Source: Pseudoalteromonas rubra (GTDB taxonomy: Bacteria > Pseudomonadota > Gammaproteobacteria > Enterobacterales > Alteromonadaceae). Taken from it: a stretch of 64,000 bases of DNA. Location: positions 1 through 64,000 of the forward strand of contig NZ_PNCI01000068.1 in the NCBI RefSeq assembly GCF_005887095.1, written 5' to 3'. The notes beneath the pieces are model-generated. The model was not told the DNA's origin. It searched no databases and was given only the letters and a program-made list of their open reading frames with translations. Shown in pieces: positions 35,295 to 44,103 of the stretch. A program made the position numbers and the translations under genes. Positions within the stretch are counted from its first letter, which is position 1. Each line of letters begins with the position of its first letter.

Positions 35295-36374
35295 TTAAAA
35301 GTAGCCCAACTTAAACTGAGCGTATTGCTCAGACTGAATAAACCCACTGTCACCACTGAAATCCGCCAGTTCCTGTTCGGTAAATTGAATTTCAAAAGTC
35401 TTTTTAATAAAAGAAAGTAGCTCTGTCGAAAATTCATGCTCGCCTGAGAACAGAGAAACCTGTAGTAACATCAAGTATCCATAGGAGTTGGCCGACGCAC
35501 GATACAAAGCATCAATCGCCAGGGCAAAGCCCTCCTGTTTGTTACCCTGACGCGCCTGTAAAACGGCCTCTTCCATTAAAATTGGCGCGCTGCTACGTAT
35601 CGCTTCAGGCACTTGCTCATACTCAGACAATGCCTTTGCGTATTCGTTGAGGTTGCTGTACAAGTTTGCTCTTAGCAGGCCCTGATACTCATGCTGGCTA
35701 TCCGATAAGAGACGATTGCAAAGTGCTTGATGCGCCTCTGCGTTGCAACGCTTAATAAATCGAAACAATGATTCATGTACGATCCCAAGCGTACGTATCT
35801 CTTCGGGCAAGGCCAGATAATGTTCCAGTGCTGACCGTGGATCATTATTCTTAATCAGCTCTTCTATTTTAGAAAGTGCGTCATCATATCCTTTTTGTTC
35901 AATATGTGTTTCATATTCGCCCAGATAATTGACGACACTGGAACGAAACACATGATTGTGGACATCAACCAGTTTTTTGTCCTGTTTGGCCAGTATCAGA
36001 TCTACCAGAGCATAACTGCCGTTGTTATTGGAAAAGATATAATGACTGTACCAGTAGTTCCCCTTTGCCTGACTGTGTGAGTAGGCAACATGGTCGAAAC
36101 GACTCAAGCCCTTCAGCGCGGCAACCGTGACGATGGCGCTGTTCAGTGCAAACTCAGGATTGTCGATGCCTATCTCATTTTTGGCATAGGTTTCACTGGC
36201 TTCTTTGTCTATCAAGTCGAACAGCATGCTGTCGTCGGGATCCTTAAGCACGTATTCCAGTATTTTATTTGCATCATAAATAGACTGGGTGTCGTTAAGT
36301 AGCACTGTTTTTTTGGTTGACGCACATCCGGACGTAATCAGGATCAGCAGCAATGTTCCAATTAAACGCATCAT
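35295..36374 (-). CDS. Lipoprotein with TPR-like helical body
   Basis: This 359-residue predicted lipoprotein has the lipobox LITSGC near residue 17, followed by AST, which favours the outer membrane. The body is largely alpha-helical with repeat-like pairs (AKALSEYEQVPEAIRSSAPILMEE in two parts; EGFALAIDALYRASANSYGYL) typical of tetratricopeptide folds. Function is unknown. Its ATG overlaps the stop of the DUF3857 gene by 4 bases, so it is co-translated with it and probably works at the same site. Confidence 0.75.
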   Translation of the reverse strand: MMRLIGTLLLILITSGCASTKKTVLLNDTQSIYDANKILEYVLKDPDDSMLFDLIDKEASETYAKNEIGIDNPEFALNSAIVTVAALKGLSRFDHVAYSHSQAKGNYWYSHYIFSNNNGSYALVDLILAKQDKKLVDVHNHVFRSSVVNYLGEYETHIEQKGYDDALSKIEELIKNNDPRSALEHYLALPEEIRTLGIVHESLFRFIKRCNAEAHQALCNRLLSDSQHEYQGLLRANLYSNLNEYAKALSEYEQVPEAIRSSAPILMEEAVLQARQGNKQEGFALAIDALYRASANSYGYLMLLQVSLFSGEHEFSTELLSFIKKTFEIQFTEQELADFSGDSGFIQSEQYAQFKLGYF

Positions 36375-38392
36375 AATGACTCTCCAACAAACTTCATCTT
36401 AGTCGTACGTTCCATCTGTTCCACGAAATCTCTGAATATGGTGTGATTGGGGTTAGTCGTAACCTCAGACACTGAACCACCAAATCCAGTGAACTTGCTG
36501 GCCTGCTTTAACTTGCTCAGATGAGCGGGCACCGCTTCAACCGGTACATATTCTGCGAGTGCCTCGTACTGGCTGTGAAAAGTCACGCGACGGCGGTCAT
36601 ATTCCATTGCGCTGTGAATGCGCACATACGGGTCTTCGAAAGATTTTTGATAAGCCAGGGCACTAAAATCAACGTCCATAGGCATCAGCAAAGTAACCCG
36701 TTGAGATGTTGTCATTGGGTATACTTTTGCCAGCGGTTGCTTGCGACGCACCGTCTGAGGTAATTTGACATACTGGCCGACATTGCCTGCACCTAGATAA
36801 AATTCAACTGAGCCGGAGTCTCCTGATTGCCAAAAATCGGGCACCCAGTAGGACTCAACAACCGTGATCACATTGTCGCGGCGATTATCCGAAAAAGAAA
36901 TGGGGGTTTTAACCTGAACCCCGGGATAAAACTGCGCGTAGTAATTCAGTGAGTGTTCCTGAAGTTGCTTCTTTTGCGAAGAGGCCAGCTGATAACGCAA
37001 TCTCTCTGCCTGCCAACCATAATAGTGTGATTCAATGCGCCATTGCACGGGCGAAACATAATCGGGAGCAACGATCATTTCATTGATGTCGATACCATGG
37101 CGTGCCGCTTTGACATCGATTTCTTTCAAAACGCCTGATTGTGCATCGACTAACAAGGCACTGCCGTAATCAGGCTGATATAATGCGTTCAGACTGTTTC
37201 CCTGATAACTAATTGTCGGGTCTACCCAAAATTCCTGTCCGTCTAGGGTAAAGTGAGTAATGACATGGTTAAACGCGCTATGCGTCGGCAAAAACTCATT
37301 AATATGGCTTCGCTTTTCAGTAGATACCAACGCAGGTTGCGCATCGATTTCGAGTGCCTGAAGCAGGGTATTCAGCAACAGGGTTTTGTCTTTACAGTCG
37401 CCAAAACGCTTTTCATAAACCTGATGTGGCATATTAGGCTGATGCGAGTTCACGCCAAGCTCTAAGCCAAGATATCGGATTTCATCCTGAACAAACGTAA
37501 TCGCCTGCTCAATAGCCTGATCTTGAGGCAGTGTTTTTAGTTCATTGATATAAGCCTGTAACGCCGGACTCAGCTCTGTATTTACTTTGAACAGTTCAGC
37601 TGCCCAGGATTGTACTTCAAGCCAGGAGTTGAACTCAGTAAACTGAATATAGGGGAAAGGGCTAAACCAGCCAGGTAGTTCATTTTCGACGGTGTGCGCT
37701 ATGCTGTTCTCCACGCGTACCATATAGGTTTGCATGGTATCGGTTTGTTGGTGTTGCACCTGAGCATTTGCGTCGCCGAACACTTTATACGCTACTTTTT
37801 TATCGCCGGGCAGTGTCAGTTTAAAGGTCAGTAAATCCACCGCGACGCCCCACCCCAGATTATCGAAGTAACTGAAACGCTCTCCCAGGACCGGGTTTGT
37901 ACCAGACAAGCTATAACTCACATCCAGTTCATCTCCAACCCGCACATCCTGAAGCAAAATCAGTGCATCAAACAAGCCTGAGTACATGTTGTTTTGCTGA
38001 TCATCTTCTGCATTGATCACTTTAATATCTTGCTGGTTTAGCTGATAAACTGCCTCACCCTCTCGCAGTATCGTGACGTTGTGAAATACCAGCTCCTGAA
38101 ACGCAGGGTTAAACCGCACACGTACTGTGCTCCCCTCCTGCACCCCTGCTGCATCAGTAAATACATAGCGATTATGAGAAAAAGACGTCTGCTTTGTCAC
38201 ATCGTTCACCTGCTTGTCAACCAGCCGATAATGAAGTGGTTTGTGCAGGGTATCTGGTAATTTTGCCAGAGCTTGCTTATCGGCCCAGTCAGGTGCAGGC
38301 ATGATAGTCACATCCGGACGCTCACCCAATGCCCGGGCAGGGCTAATCCAAACCATCAAAACGATAGCCAGAGTGGTAAATAGCTGCTTCAT
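36371..38392 (-). CDS. DUF3857 and transglutaminase-like exported protein
   Basis: This 673-residue protein has a signal peptide (MKQLFTTLAIVLMVWISPARA). The DUF3857 domain covers about 50-230 (VRFNPAFQELVFHNVTILRE). A transglutaminase-like core follows, with cysteine in RFGDCKDKTLL, histidine in AFNHVITHF and aspartate in WVDPTIS, a complete Cys-His-Asp triad. The C-terminus is a beta-rich domain. Family members act outside the inner membrane as cross-linkers or proteases; the substrate is unknown. I start at ATG 38392 (GAG six bases upstream), not at the TTG three codons earlier. It is coupled to the downstream lipoprotein. Confidence 0.88.
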   Translation of the reverse strand: MKQLFTTLAIVLMVWISPARALGERPDVTIMPAPDWADKQALAKLPDTLHKPLHYRLVDKQVNDVTKQTSFSHNRYVFTDAAGVQEGSTVRVRFNPAFQELVFHNVTILREGEAVYQLNQQDIKVINAEDDQQNNMYSGLFDALILLQDVRVGDELDVSYSLSGTNPVLGERFSYFDNLGWGVAVDLLTFKLTLPGDKKVAYKVFGDANAQVQHQQTDTMQTYMVRVENSIAHTVENELPGWFSPFPYIQFTEFNSWLEVQSWAAELFKVNTELSPALQAYINELKTLPQDQAIEQAITFVQDEIRYLGLELGVNSHQPNMPHQVYEKRFGDCKDKTLLLNTLLQALEIDAQPALVSTEKRSHINEFLPTHSAFNHVITHFTLDGQEFWVDPTISYQGNSLNALYQPDYGSALLVDAQSGVLKEIDVKAARHGIDINEMIVAPDYVSPVQWRIESHYYGWQAERLRYQLASSQKKQLQEHSLNYYAQFYPGVQVKTPISFSDNRRDNVITVVESYWVPDFWQSGDSGSVEFYLGAGNVGQYVKLPQTVRRKQPLAKVYPMTTSQRVTLLMPMDVDFSALAYQKSFEDPYVRIHSAMEYDRRRVTFHSQYEALAEYVPVEAVPAHLSKLKQASKFTGFGGSVSEVTTNPNHTIFRDFVEQMERTTKMKFVGESL

Positions 38393-38416
38393 AATACTCA
38401 ACTTATTGTATTTTAA

Positions 38417-38890
38417 TTAATTACTCTGACCAACACGGTTTTCTGAATAGGCCTGAGTCCCCCACAGTGGCACGGTCGATAAGCTGTGCTTAAAGCTCCC
38501 TGAGGTCTCTTTGGTTGTATATGACAGGTACATCAGAGTTTGATGCTCAGCATCATAAATCCGTCTGACCTTCATGGATTTGAAAAACACGCTTTTAGAC
38601 TGTTTGAACACCACTTCACCAGATTTGCTCTTGTCTATTTGCGCTATCATTTGCGGTGTAATCTCCCCAGTCTGACGACAAGCGATGGAACTGTCGCTTG
38701 GGTCCGACAGACTAAGGTCGGCTTCAATACTGGCGACGTGGCAAGTAACCCCTGTAACAAGCGGGTCTGTCATGGAGTGCAACTTGATGTCTTTGAGTGT
38801 AAATAAACCAAGGGATACATCGCCGACTTCACTGTCTGAGCAGGCGCCTAGCAAGGTAATTAGAGGAAGCAACAGTAGTCTTTTTTTCAT
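38417..38890 (-). CDS. creA: CreA family protein, lipoprotein form
   Basis: This 157-residue protein of the CreA family has unknown function, although CreA is widely conserved in proteobacteria. The N-terminus MKKRLLLLPLITLLGAC is a lipobox (LGAC), so this copy is probably lipid-anchored. Conserved blocks are EVGDVSLGLFTLKDIKLHSM, DPLVTGVTCHV, and the C-terminal YDAEHQTLMYLSYTTK followed by SFKHSLSTVPLW. AGGAAAG precedes two adjacent ATGs; the second is better spaced. It lies 24 bases upstream of the DUF3857 gene on the same strand and may share its transcript. Confidence 0.88.
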   Translation of the reverse strand: MKKRLLLLPLITLLGACSDSEVGDVSLGLFTLKDIKLHSMTDPLVTGVTCHVASIEADLSLSDPSDSSIACRQTGEITPQMIAQIDKSKSGEVVFKQSKSVFFKSMKVRRIYDAEHQTLMYLSYTTKETSGSFKHSLSTVPLWGTQAYSENRVGQSN

Positions 38891-39037
38891 CATCTTTCCT
38901 GAGACGTGTGTGTTTCTAAAGTCTACCATTGTCGCACAAACCTGCTATCAAAAATATCACTGGGATTTAAATGTACTGGTATTTACCCAATACTGGTCTA
39001 ACTTTATGAATCTATTCATCATAGCTCAAGGTAGACC

Positions 39038-40000
39038 ATGGAACTAACAACCCTCTCAAAAGGTATCGCAAAGAAGCTCAAACTGCTCGTAGAACGTATT
39101 GAGCAAAGTGATATTCCGCCATCAATGCTGGACGAAACCCTTAACATCGCTACCTGGAATATTCGTGATTTTGGAAAGCGACCACGTAGTGACCTGGCTA
39201 TTTCACTCATAGCGCGCATATTGTATCAATTTGATTTAATTGCGATCACAGAACTCAGAGACGACCTAACGGATTTTAAGCGAGTAATGCGCCTGCTAGG
39301 ACCCGACTGGCAATTTGTGATCAGTGACTGGCAAAGTGACTTTGGTGGCAACTGGGAGCGCACCGCCTTTGTCTTTGACAAACGCATGGTGCAGTTTACC
39401 GGCCTGGCAGCCGAGGCACAGCCCGACAGGCAGAAAGTCTCAGGCCAATATATCAGCGAGCAATCCTGGTGGCGTGCGCCTTATATGGCCTCCTTCAAAG
39501 CGGGCAATTTTGATTTTATGATGCTGGCTATGCATGCACGCTGGGGTACACGCCCCGGCCGGGAGCAAGAGCTGGCAAGCTTTGCTGAGTGGATCAAAAG
39601 TCGCTGGGTCGATAACGCAGATACTGTATTTGATGAAGATCTCATTGTGGTCGGCGACTTTAACATACCCCGAATCGGTGACCGTTTTTATCAGGCACTT
39701 ACCCACTCAAGTGGATTACAGATGCCGCTGGCTCTGGCCGATATCCATGACACCGCCGCAAGTGCCGGAAATAAGCGCTATGATCAGATTTTACACCGCG
39801 CCAGGCAAGCGTTTAGTTATGCCGACAAAGGCGGTGTGATTGACTTTGCCGCCGACGGCCTGATGGCCGCGTTATTTGACGATAGTGGTATTCCAAAGAG
39901 CAAATGGACCTATGAACTGAGCGATCACTTTCCGCTTTGGGTACAGATCAATACCAATAATGAGCTGGCCATACTGAACAGTATTATTCAAAGCGAGTAA
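39038..40000 (+). CDS. Endonuclease/exonuclease/phosphatase family protein
   Basis: This 320-residue protein has the metal-dependent DNase I-like fold. The ordered motifs are NIATWNIRDFG (metal-binding asparagine), IAITELRDD (catalytic glutamate), MLAMHARWG, VVGDFNIPRIGD (D and N) and LSDHFPLWV (terminal DH). The first 30 residues are a helical extension. There is no signal peptide, so it acts in the cytoplasm, on nucleic acid or a phosphoester. The ATG 39038 follows AAGGTAGACC. It stands alone between the creA cluster and a beta-helix protein. Confidence 0.87.
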   Translation: MELTTLSKGIAKKLKLLVERIEQSDIPPSMLDETLNIATWNIRDFGKRPRSDLAISLIARILYQFDLIAITELRDDLTDFKRVMRLLGPDWQFVISDWQSDFGGNWERTAFVFDKRMVQFTGLAAEAQPDRQKVSGQYISEQSWWRAPYMASFKAGNFDFMMLAMHARWGTRPGREQELASFAEWIKSRWVDNADTVFDEDLIVVGDFNIPRIGDRFYQALTHSSGLQMPLALADIHDTAASAGNKRYDQILHRARQAFSYADKGGVIDFAADGLMAALFDDSGIPKSKWTYELSDHFPLWVQINTNNELAILNSIIQSE

Positions 40001-40281
40001 CAATACATTACCTGAATAATAGACAAGCATTTCATTTAATAGCACAATGCATTTTGACGAATGATACCCGTCTGCTTAATCGCGTTGTCAGTATTGAGGA
40101 GTGGAATACTGTCGATGGCGCAGTAAATTGTGCCAGTACCTGTTTACGAATACAGTGCCGAACGCTGTATTGAGTGCTTTTGGCAGATCCTCCCCAGACA
40201 GGCAGGATATTAACGCACTATGTTGTGGTATTTTCGTTAACCAATTATAAGTGTACCCATGACTTCAATAAGGAAGAAGCA

Positions 40282-41454
40282 ATGAATAACACGAAAACCT
40301 TCACGTTAACTCTGATCTCGGGCGCGCTGGCGCTATGTAACATCCCTCAGGTACTTGCTGCACAATGTGATGTTGTCATTCCTTCAAGCCACCACTTAGT
40401 GGACGGTGACACACTCGGTATTGTTGCAGGAGATACTATCTGTTTAGCTGCCGGTGAGCGCGGCCCACTGCGCATTCGAAATGTGCATGGCGAAGCTGGC
40501 AAACCTGTGGTTATCCGTAATGAAGATGGTACCGTCACAACCCGTCCATACGAGTATAGTATTGCCGTTGAGAAATCATCTCAGTTGCGCATTACTGGTA
40601 GCCGCGGTGAAGCAGGCTACGGTATGCGCCTTGGCGGTACGGTCGGGATTGGTGGACTGAGCGAGTATATTGAGATAGATAACCTTGAAATTTATCGCGC
40701 ACGGTTTGCCGGATTGTTGATTAAAACCGATCCAACCTGTGACCCGGCTACCTGGCAGGAAAATTTCACCATGCGTGGACTGCGCGTTCACCTCAACTAT
40801 ATCCATAACACTGAAACAGGCGAAGGCATGTACATCGGCTATACAGGGAAGAGCCGCAAGCTGGAATGTGATGGTGTTGCAACCACAGTCTATCCACATA
40901 AGTTGACCGATGTAGATATTTACAACAATACTCTGGAAAACATTGGTGCCGATGGCATTCAGCTCAACTCGGTGGCAAGTGATGCAACAATCCGCAATAA
41001 CAAGATCTACCGCACAGGCGTCAGCCCGTTCGATCCTAAATATCAAAATACCGGCATTCAGGTTGGCGGTGACCATGTCGTAGTGACGGGTAACCTGATC
41101 TATCGCAGCGGTGGTAACGGTATGATGCTAGATGGTGATGGTCTGACAATCCATGATAACCGCATTCTGTATGCCGGAGAAAATGGTATTTTTGCTCGTA
41201 ACCCTGCTCAGCAAGACAGCACTGTAACCGGTGGTGATGCACACGTATATAGTGAGAACCTGATAGTCCATCCTGGCAGTTATGGTATCAAATTGTATGC
41301 AACGAACACGCAAACCCCGAACCTGATCAAAGAAAACACCATCGAGAACCACGGTCAGGTTGATGCAGCCAACCGCCCGATGACATTCTCTTATCTAAAC
41401 AATAGCGTGCTCAGACAAGAGCTGAACAATCGCCATTACGTGGTGGAGCAATAA
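40282..41454 (+). CDS. Secreted right-handed parallel beta-helix protein
   Basis: This 390-residue exported protein has a signal peptide ending QVLAAQ (about residue 27). From about 95 to 350 it shows repeating short strands of the type VDIYNNTLENIGADGIQL, ATIRNNKIYRTGVSP, VVTGNLIYRSGGNGMML and LTIHDNRILYAGENGIFA. These are NOSD/pectate-lyase-like coils that stack into a beta-helix. Such proteins bind or cleave polysaccharides; no pectate-lyase catalytic residues can be assigned. ATG 40282 follows AAGGAAGAAGC; the frame is open 36 codons further but without a signal. It is followed by a strong terminator. Confidence 0.85.
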   Translation: MNNTKTFTLTLISGALALCNIPQVLAAQCDVVIPSSHHLVDGDTLGIVAGDTICLAAGERGPLRIRNVHGEAGKPVVIRNEDGTVTTRPYEYSIAVEKSSQLRITGSRGEAGYGMRLGGTVGIGGLSEYIEIDNLEIYRARFAGLLIKTDPTCDPATWQENFTMRGLRVHLNYIHNTETGEGMYIGYTGKSRKLECDGVATTVYPHKLTDVDIYNNTLENIGADGIQLNSVASDATIRNNKIYRTGVSPFDPKYQNTGIQVGGDHVVVTGNLIYRSGGNGMMLDGDGLTIHDNRILYAGENGIFARNPAQQDSTVTGGDAHVYSENLIVHPGSYGIKLYATNTQTPNLIKENTIENHGQVDAANRPMTFSYLNNSVLRQELNNRHYVVEQ

Positions 41455-41470
41455 TCTATCTGTTCCTCTG

Positions 41471-41500
41471 AGTAGAGCATCTCCTATGCTCTACTTTTTA
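41471..41500 (+). terminator. Rho-independent terminator
   Basis: AGTAGAGCAT (41471-41480) and ATGCTCTACT (41486-41495) form a 10-bp stem with a 5-base loop, followed by TTTT. Confidence 0.85.
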
Positions 41501-41776
41501 AAAGTGGAGTGCTTTTTCAGCAACCAGATCTACTCCACTATGAAGCTTGTGGTTGCGAAATGTCGATACATCACCAAAGAGTGAACTAATGCGATACTCA
41601 TCCATTGGTCACTGCCAGCTCAGTGCCTGAGGGCAAAGCAAAGGCTTAACCTGATAAGAGATAAACATGATAAAGGCGCAAGCGATTCACAAAGGCTTGT
41701 CTGCAGAGGCTCAGCACTGGCCACTAAAGCGTGTAAATTGACGAGCCTGTTAATTACACCTTAAAAAAGCTTCTAT
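41501..41776. other. Gap after the beta-helix gene
   Basis: A second smaller inverted repeat, AGTGGAGT with ACTCCACT, lies near 41503-41540. A 24-codon frame at 41667 (MIKAQAIHKGLSAEAQHWPL, ending KRVN) has a weak ribosome site and may be chance. Confidence 0.35.
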
Positions 41777-42871
41777 TTACTGAAAAGTCGCGGCGTGTTC
41801 ATTTTTCTGTACCTGCTTGCGATATTGATTTGGAGTCATCCCAGTCACGGATTTAAAGGCCCTGGTAAAGGGCCCAACTGAAGCAAACCCACTTTCCAAT
41901 CCGATCACCAGTACCGGCCAATGCTGATTTTCGGGGTCCCGCAACAGTTTTTGCGCATGCTCTATACGCAGCCGATTGATAAACTGATTAAAGTTGGCTT
42001 CTTTTAGTTGCGGTTTAAGTGCGCGGCTCACCCTGTACTCAGGCACATCAAGCGCCCTGGCCAAATCAGCAACTTTCAGGTTAGGTTGAAGATAGACCTG
42101 CTCCTCATGGATCAGCCTGTTGAGTGTATCAAGTAGCGGGCCACCGTCGTTGCTACAATTTACCGACTCCGTATTAGATACGGCGCGAGATTCTGGCACT
42201 GAACCAGATCTACCGTGTTTTCCGGATAAACTAAAGTGCCACAATAGCTGAACTTGCGTACTCACCAGAACAAACAGGGTAATAATTGAAACAGTCCAGT
42301 CTTTTAACTCCGGCGATTGAATAATGTAGGGCTGCATCGATTTACTGATCCCCACAGCCAGGCCAAAAGTGGCTAAAAATAACATACGTTGTGCTTTTTC
42401 CGTTTTGGTACTGTCATTAAAGCCCCGGCATCCCTCCCAGAAAGTCAGCACCAGTACGCAAGATGAGAGTAACGTTGTGAGCTCAGACAATACGCCGGTC
42501 AATACGGCGAAACGACTATCCACAAACAACCATTGTGCATTGGCGAACAAATAGCCCTGCTGTATCACCACCAGCAACGCGATTACAACAGCCAAAGCGA
42601 TGTGCACCAGCCTAATCGGCTGGTGTTTACGAAACATGCTTCGAGCCAGTAACCAATAGCAGTTGCACGTTGCACACGCTCCCATACCGATTAAGTATTG
42701 GTAAGCACCGACCGAGTGGCCGGTAATTTTTTTGGCGGCAATCATGGCCAGCGAACCACAAAATACAGCGAATAATATATGCGCCGTTTGTTTGTGTTTA
42801 ACACTGAGTTGCATCAGCAAGCAAGTCAGGCTGGTTGCCAGTGCCAGATAATGAAGAGATACCAGGGTCAT
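41777..42871 (-). CDS. Membrane-embedded AraC-family transcriptional regulator
   Basis: This 364-residue protein has about seven hydrophobic helices (residues 5-225). A linker follows, then a C-terminal AraC/XylS DNA-binding domain from about 255. The first helix-turn-helix is VADLARALDVPEYRVSRAL, and the second ends with FASVGPFTRAFKSVTGMTPNQYR, the family signature. The design implies direct sensing in the membrane. The open frame extends five codons to a TTG; I use ATG 42871. It diverges from a DUF2306 membrane protein, its likely target (inference). Confidence 0.88.
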   Translation of the reverse strand: MTLVSLHYLALATSLTCLLMQLSVKHKQTAHILFAVFCGSLAMIAAKKITGHSVGAYQYLIGMGACATCNCYWLLARSMFRKHQPIRLVHIALAVVIALLVVIQQGYLFANAQWLFVDSRFAVLTGVLSELTTLLSSCVLVLTFWEGCRGFNDSTKTEKAQRMLFLATFGLAVGISKSMQPYIIQSPELKDWTVSIITLFVLVSTQVQLLWHFSLSGKHGRSGSVPESRAVSNTESVNCSNDGGPLLDTLNRLIHEEQVYLQPNLKVADLARALDVPEYRVSRALKPQLKEANFNQFINRLRIEHAQKLLRDPENQHWPVLVIGLESGFASVGPFTRAFKSVTGMTPNQYRKQVQKNEHAATFQ

Positions 42872-43083
42872 AAATGAAGTACTCAATGTAGTGCGCTATG
42901 GTGATCATAATTACTTCACTCAGTTGCTTCAACGTGCGGTTGTAAGAAAACATTACAAAGCGCACATTTAAACTTCGGCAAAAAAGTCAAAACCCTGTGC
43001 CGACTTTCAAATACGGTGCGACGGTTTACGAATAACATGCCACATTAGCATTTAAATCAAACAGTTAAATTTTGGTGACTACA

Positions 43084-43929
43084 ATGCTAACCTTATTAAA
43101 AGAACAGATCGTGCCGTCACTTTCGGCAGACAATGCCCTTCAGGGGTCCCTCAAAACCTGGATTGTGATCGCGCTTCTCGGCCAGTGGGCCTTTGCCATC
43201 TATATTCTCAGTCTTTATGCACTTCCTTTGCTCATTGGGGCAGCAGAACAAGCCGACAAAGTTTCCCCGACCCAGGGATTTGACAGCACAGGCAGTTTTA
43301 ACTCATTTATGTTTTTCGGCCATATCATTCCAGCTGCGTTTATGGCTATCAGTGGTATTTTTCAGCTGTCTCCCGGCGTGCGCAAAAGGTACCCTCGTTT
43401 TCACCGGTACAATGGCCGGATGTTTTTGTTTTTTGGTTTATGTGGCGCACTAACTGGTTTGTATCTTTCCTGGGGGGTGGGTATCCGCCTCAGTGATATA
43501 GGTGCACTGGGTGTCACACTCAATGGCCTGTTGATACCTGTATTTATCCTGCTCGCCTGGCGCAGTGCAGTAAACAAGCAGTTTGCGGCGCACCAGCGCT
43601 GGGCCGTTCACAGTTTTATTCTGGTCAACGGCGTATGGGCATTTCGCCTGTTTCTGATGGGATGGTATGTGATCAACCAGGGTCCCAACGGCAACACCCG
43701 CAACCTGGATGGCCCGGCGGATATCACCTTGTCGTTTCTGTGTTACCTGTTGCCCATGTGCATTGCGGAGCTCTATTTCTGGGCCAAAAAACGCCGCACT
43801 GATACAGCCAAATGGTTAGCCACAGGGGCCATCAGCATCGCCGCGGTTATTACTCTGATTGGCGTGGGCGCTGCGACCATGATGATGTGGAGCCCCCGAG
43901 TCATGATGATTTTCAATAGTCTGTTCTGA
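43084..43929 (+). CDS. DUF2306 family inner-membrane protein
   Basis: This 281-residue protein has about seven membrane helices, fitting the DUF2306 family, which is of unknown function and possibly cytochrome-like. Histidines sit in helices (FGHIIPAAFMAISGIFQL; FHRYNGRMFLFFG; AAHQRWAVHSFILVNGVWAFR). The HRW and HxxNG histidines could bind haem or metal, which is inference. TTG and GTG codons lie 12 and 9 bases upstream in frame, but ATG 43084 is the simplest start; its ribosome site is weak. It diverges from the membrane AraC regulator. Confidence 0.83.
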   Translation: MLTLLKEQIVPSLSADNALQGSLKTWIVIALLGQWAFAIYILSLYALPLLIGAAEQADKVSPTQGFDSTGSFNSFMFFGHIIPAAFMAISGIFQLSPGVRKRYPRFHRYNGRMFLFFGLCGALTGLYLSWGVGIRLSDIGALGVTLNGLLIPVFILLAWRSAVNKQFAAHQRWAVHSFILVNGVWAFRLFLMGWYVINQGPNGNTRNLDGPADITLSFLCYLLPMCIAELYFWAKKRRTDTAKWLATGAISIAAVITLIGVGAATMMMWSPRVMMIFNSLF

Positions 43930-43940
43930 CAACCAGCTTA

Positions 43941-43967
43941 AACCGGGTAACTTGACTTTACCCGGTT
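43941..43967 (+). terminator. Candidate terminator
   Basis: AACCGGGTAA pairs with TTACCCGGTT in a perfect 10-bp stem with a 7-base loop, 11 bases after the DUF2306 stop. There is no U-tract. Confidence 0.5.
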
Positions 43968-44103
43968 CTGCTTATATCCCTAAATGTATGTGATTGTTCA
44001 AAAAGTTGACCTCAGACAACGCCTCTTTTAGCAATCGTGGTACTTTTTATGGCGGTAAAACAAGGTGGCCAGAATGTACTGTGCCACCGCAATGGGATTG
44101 AGT

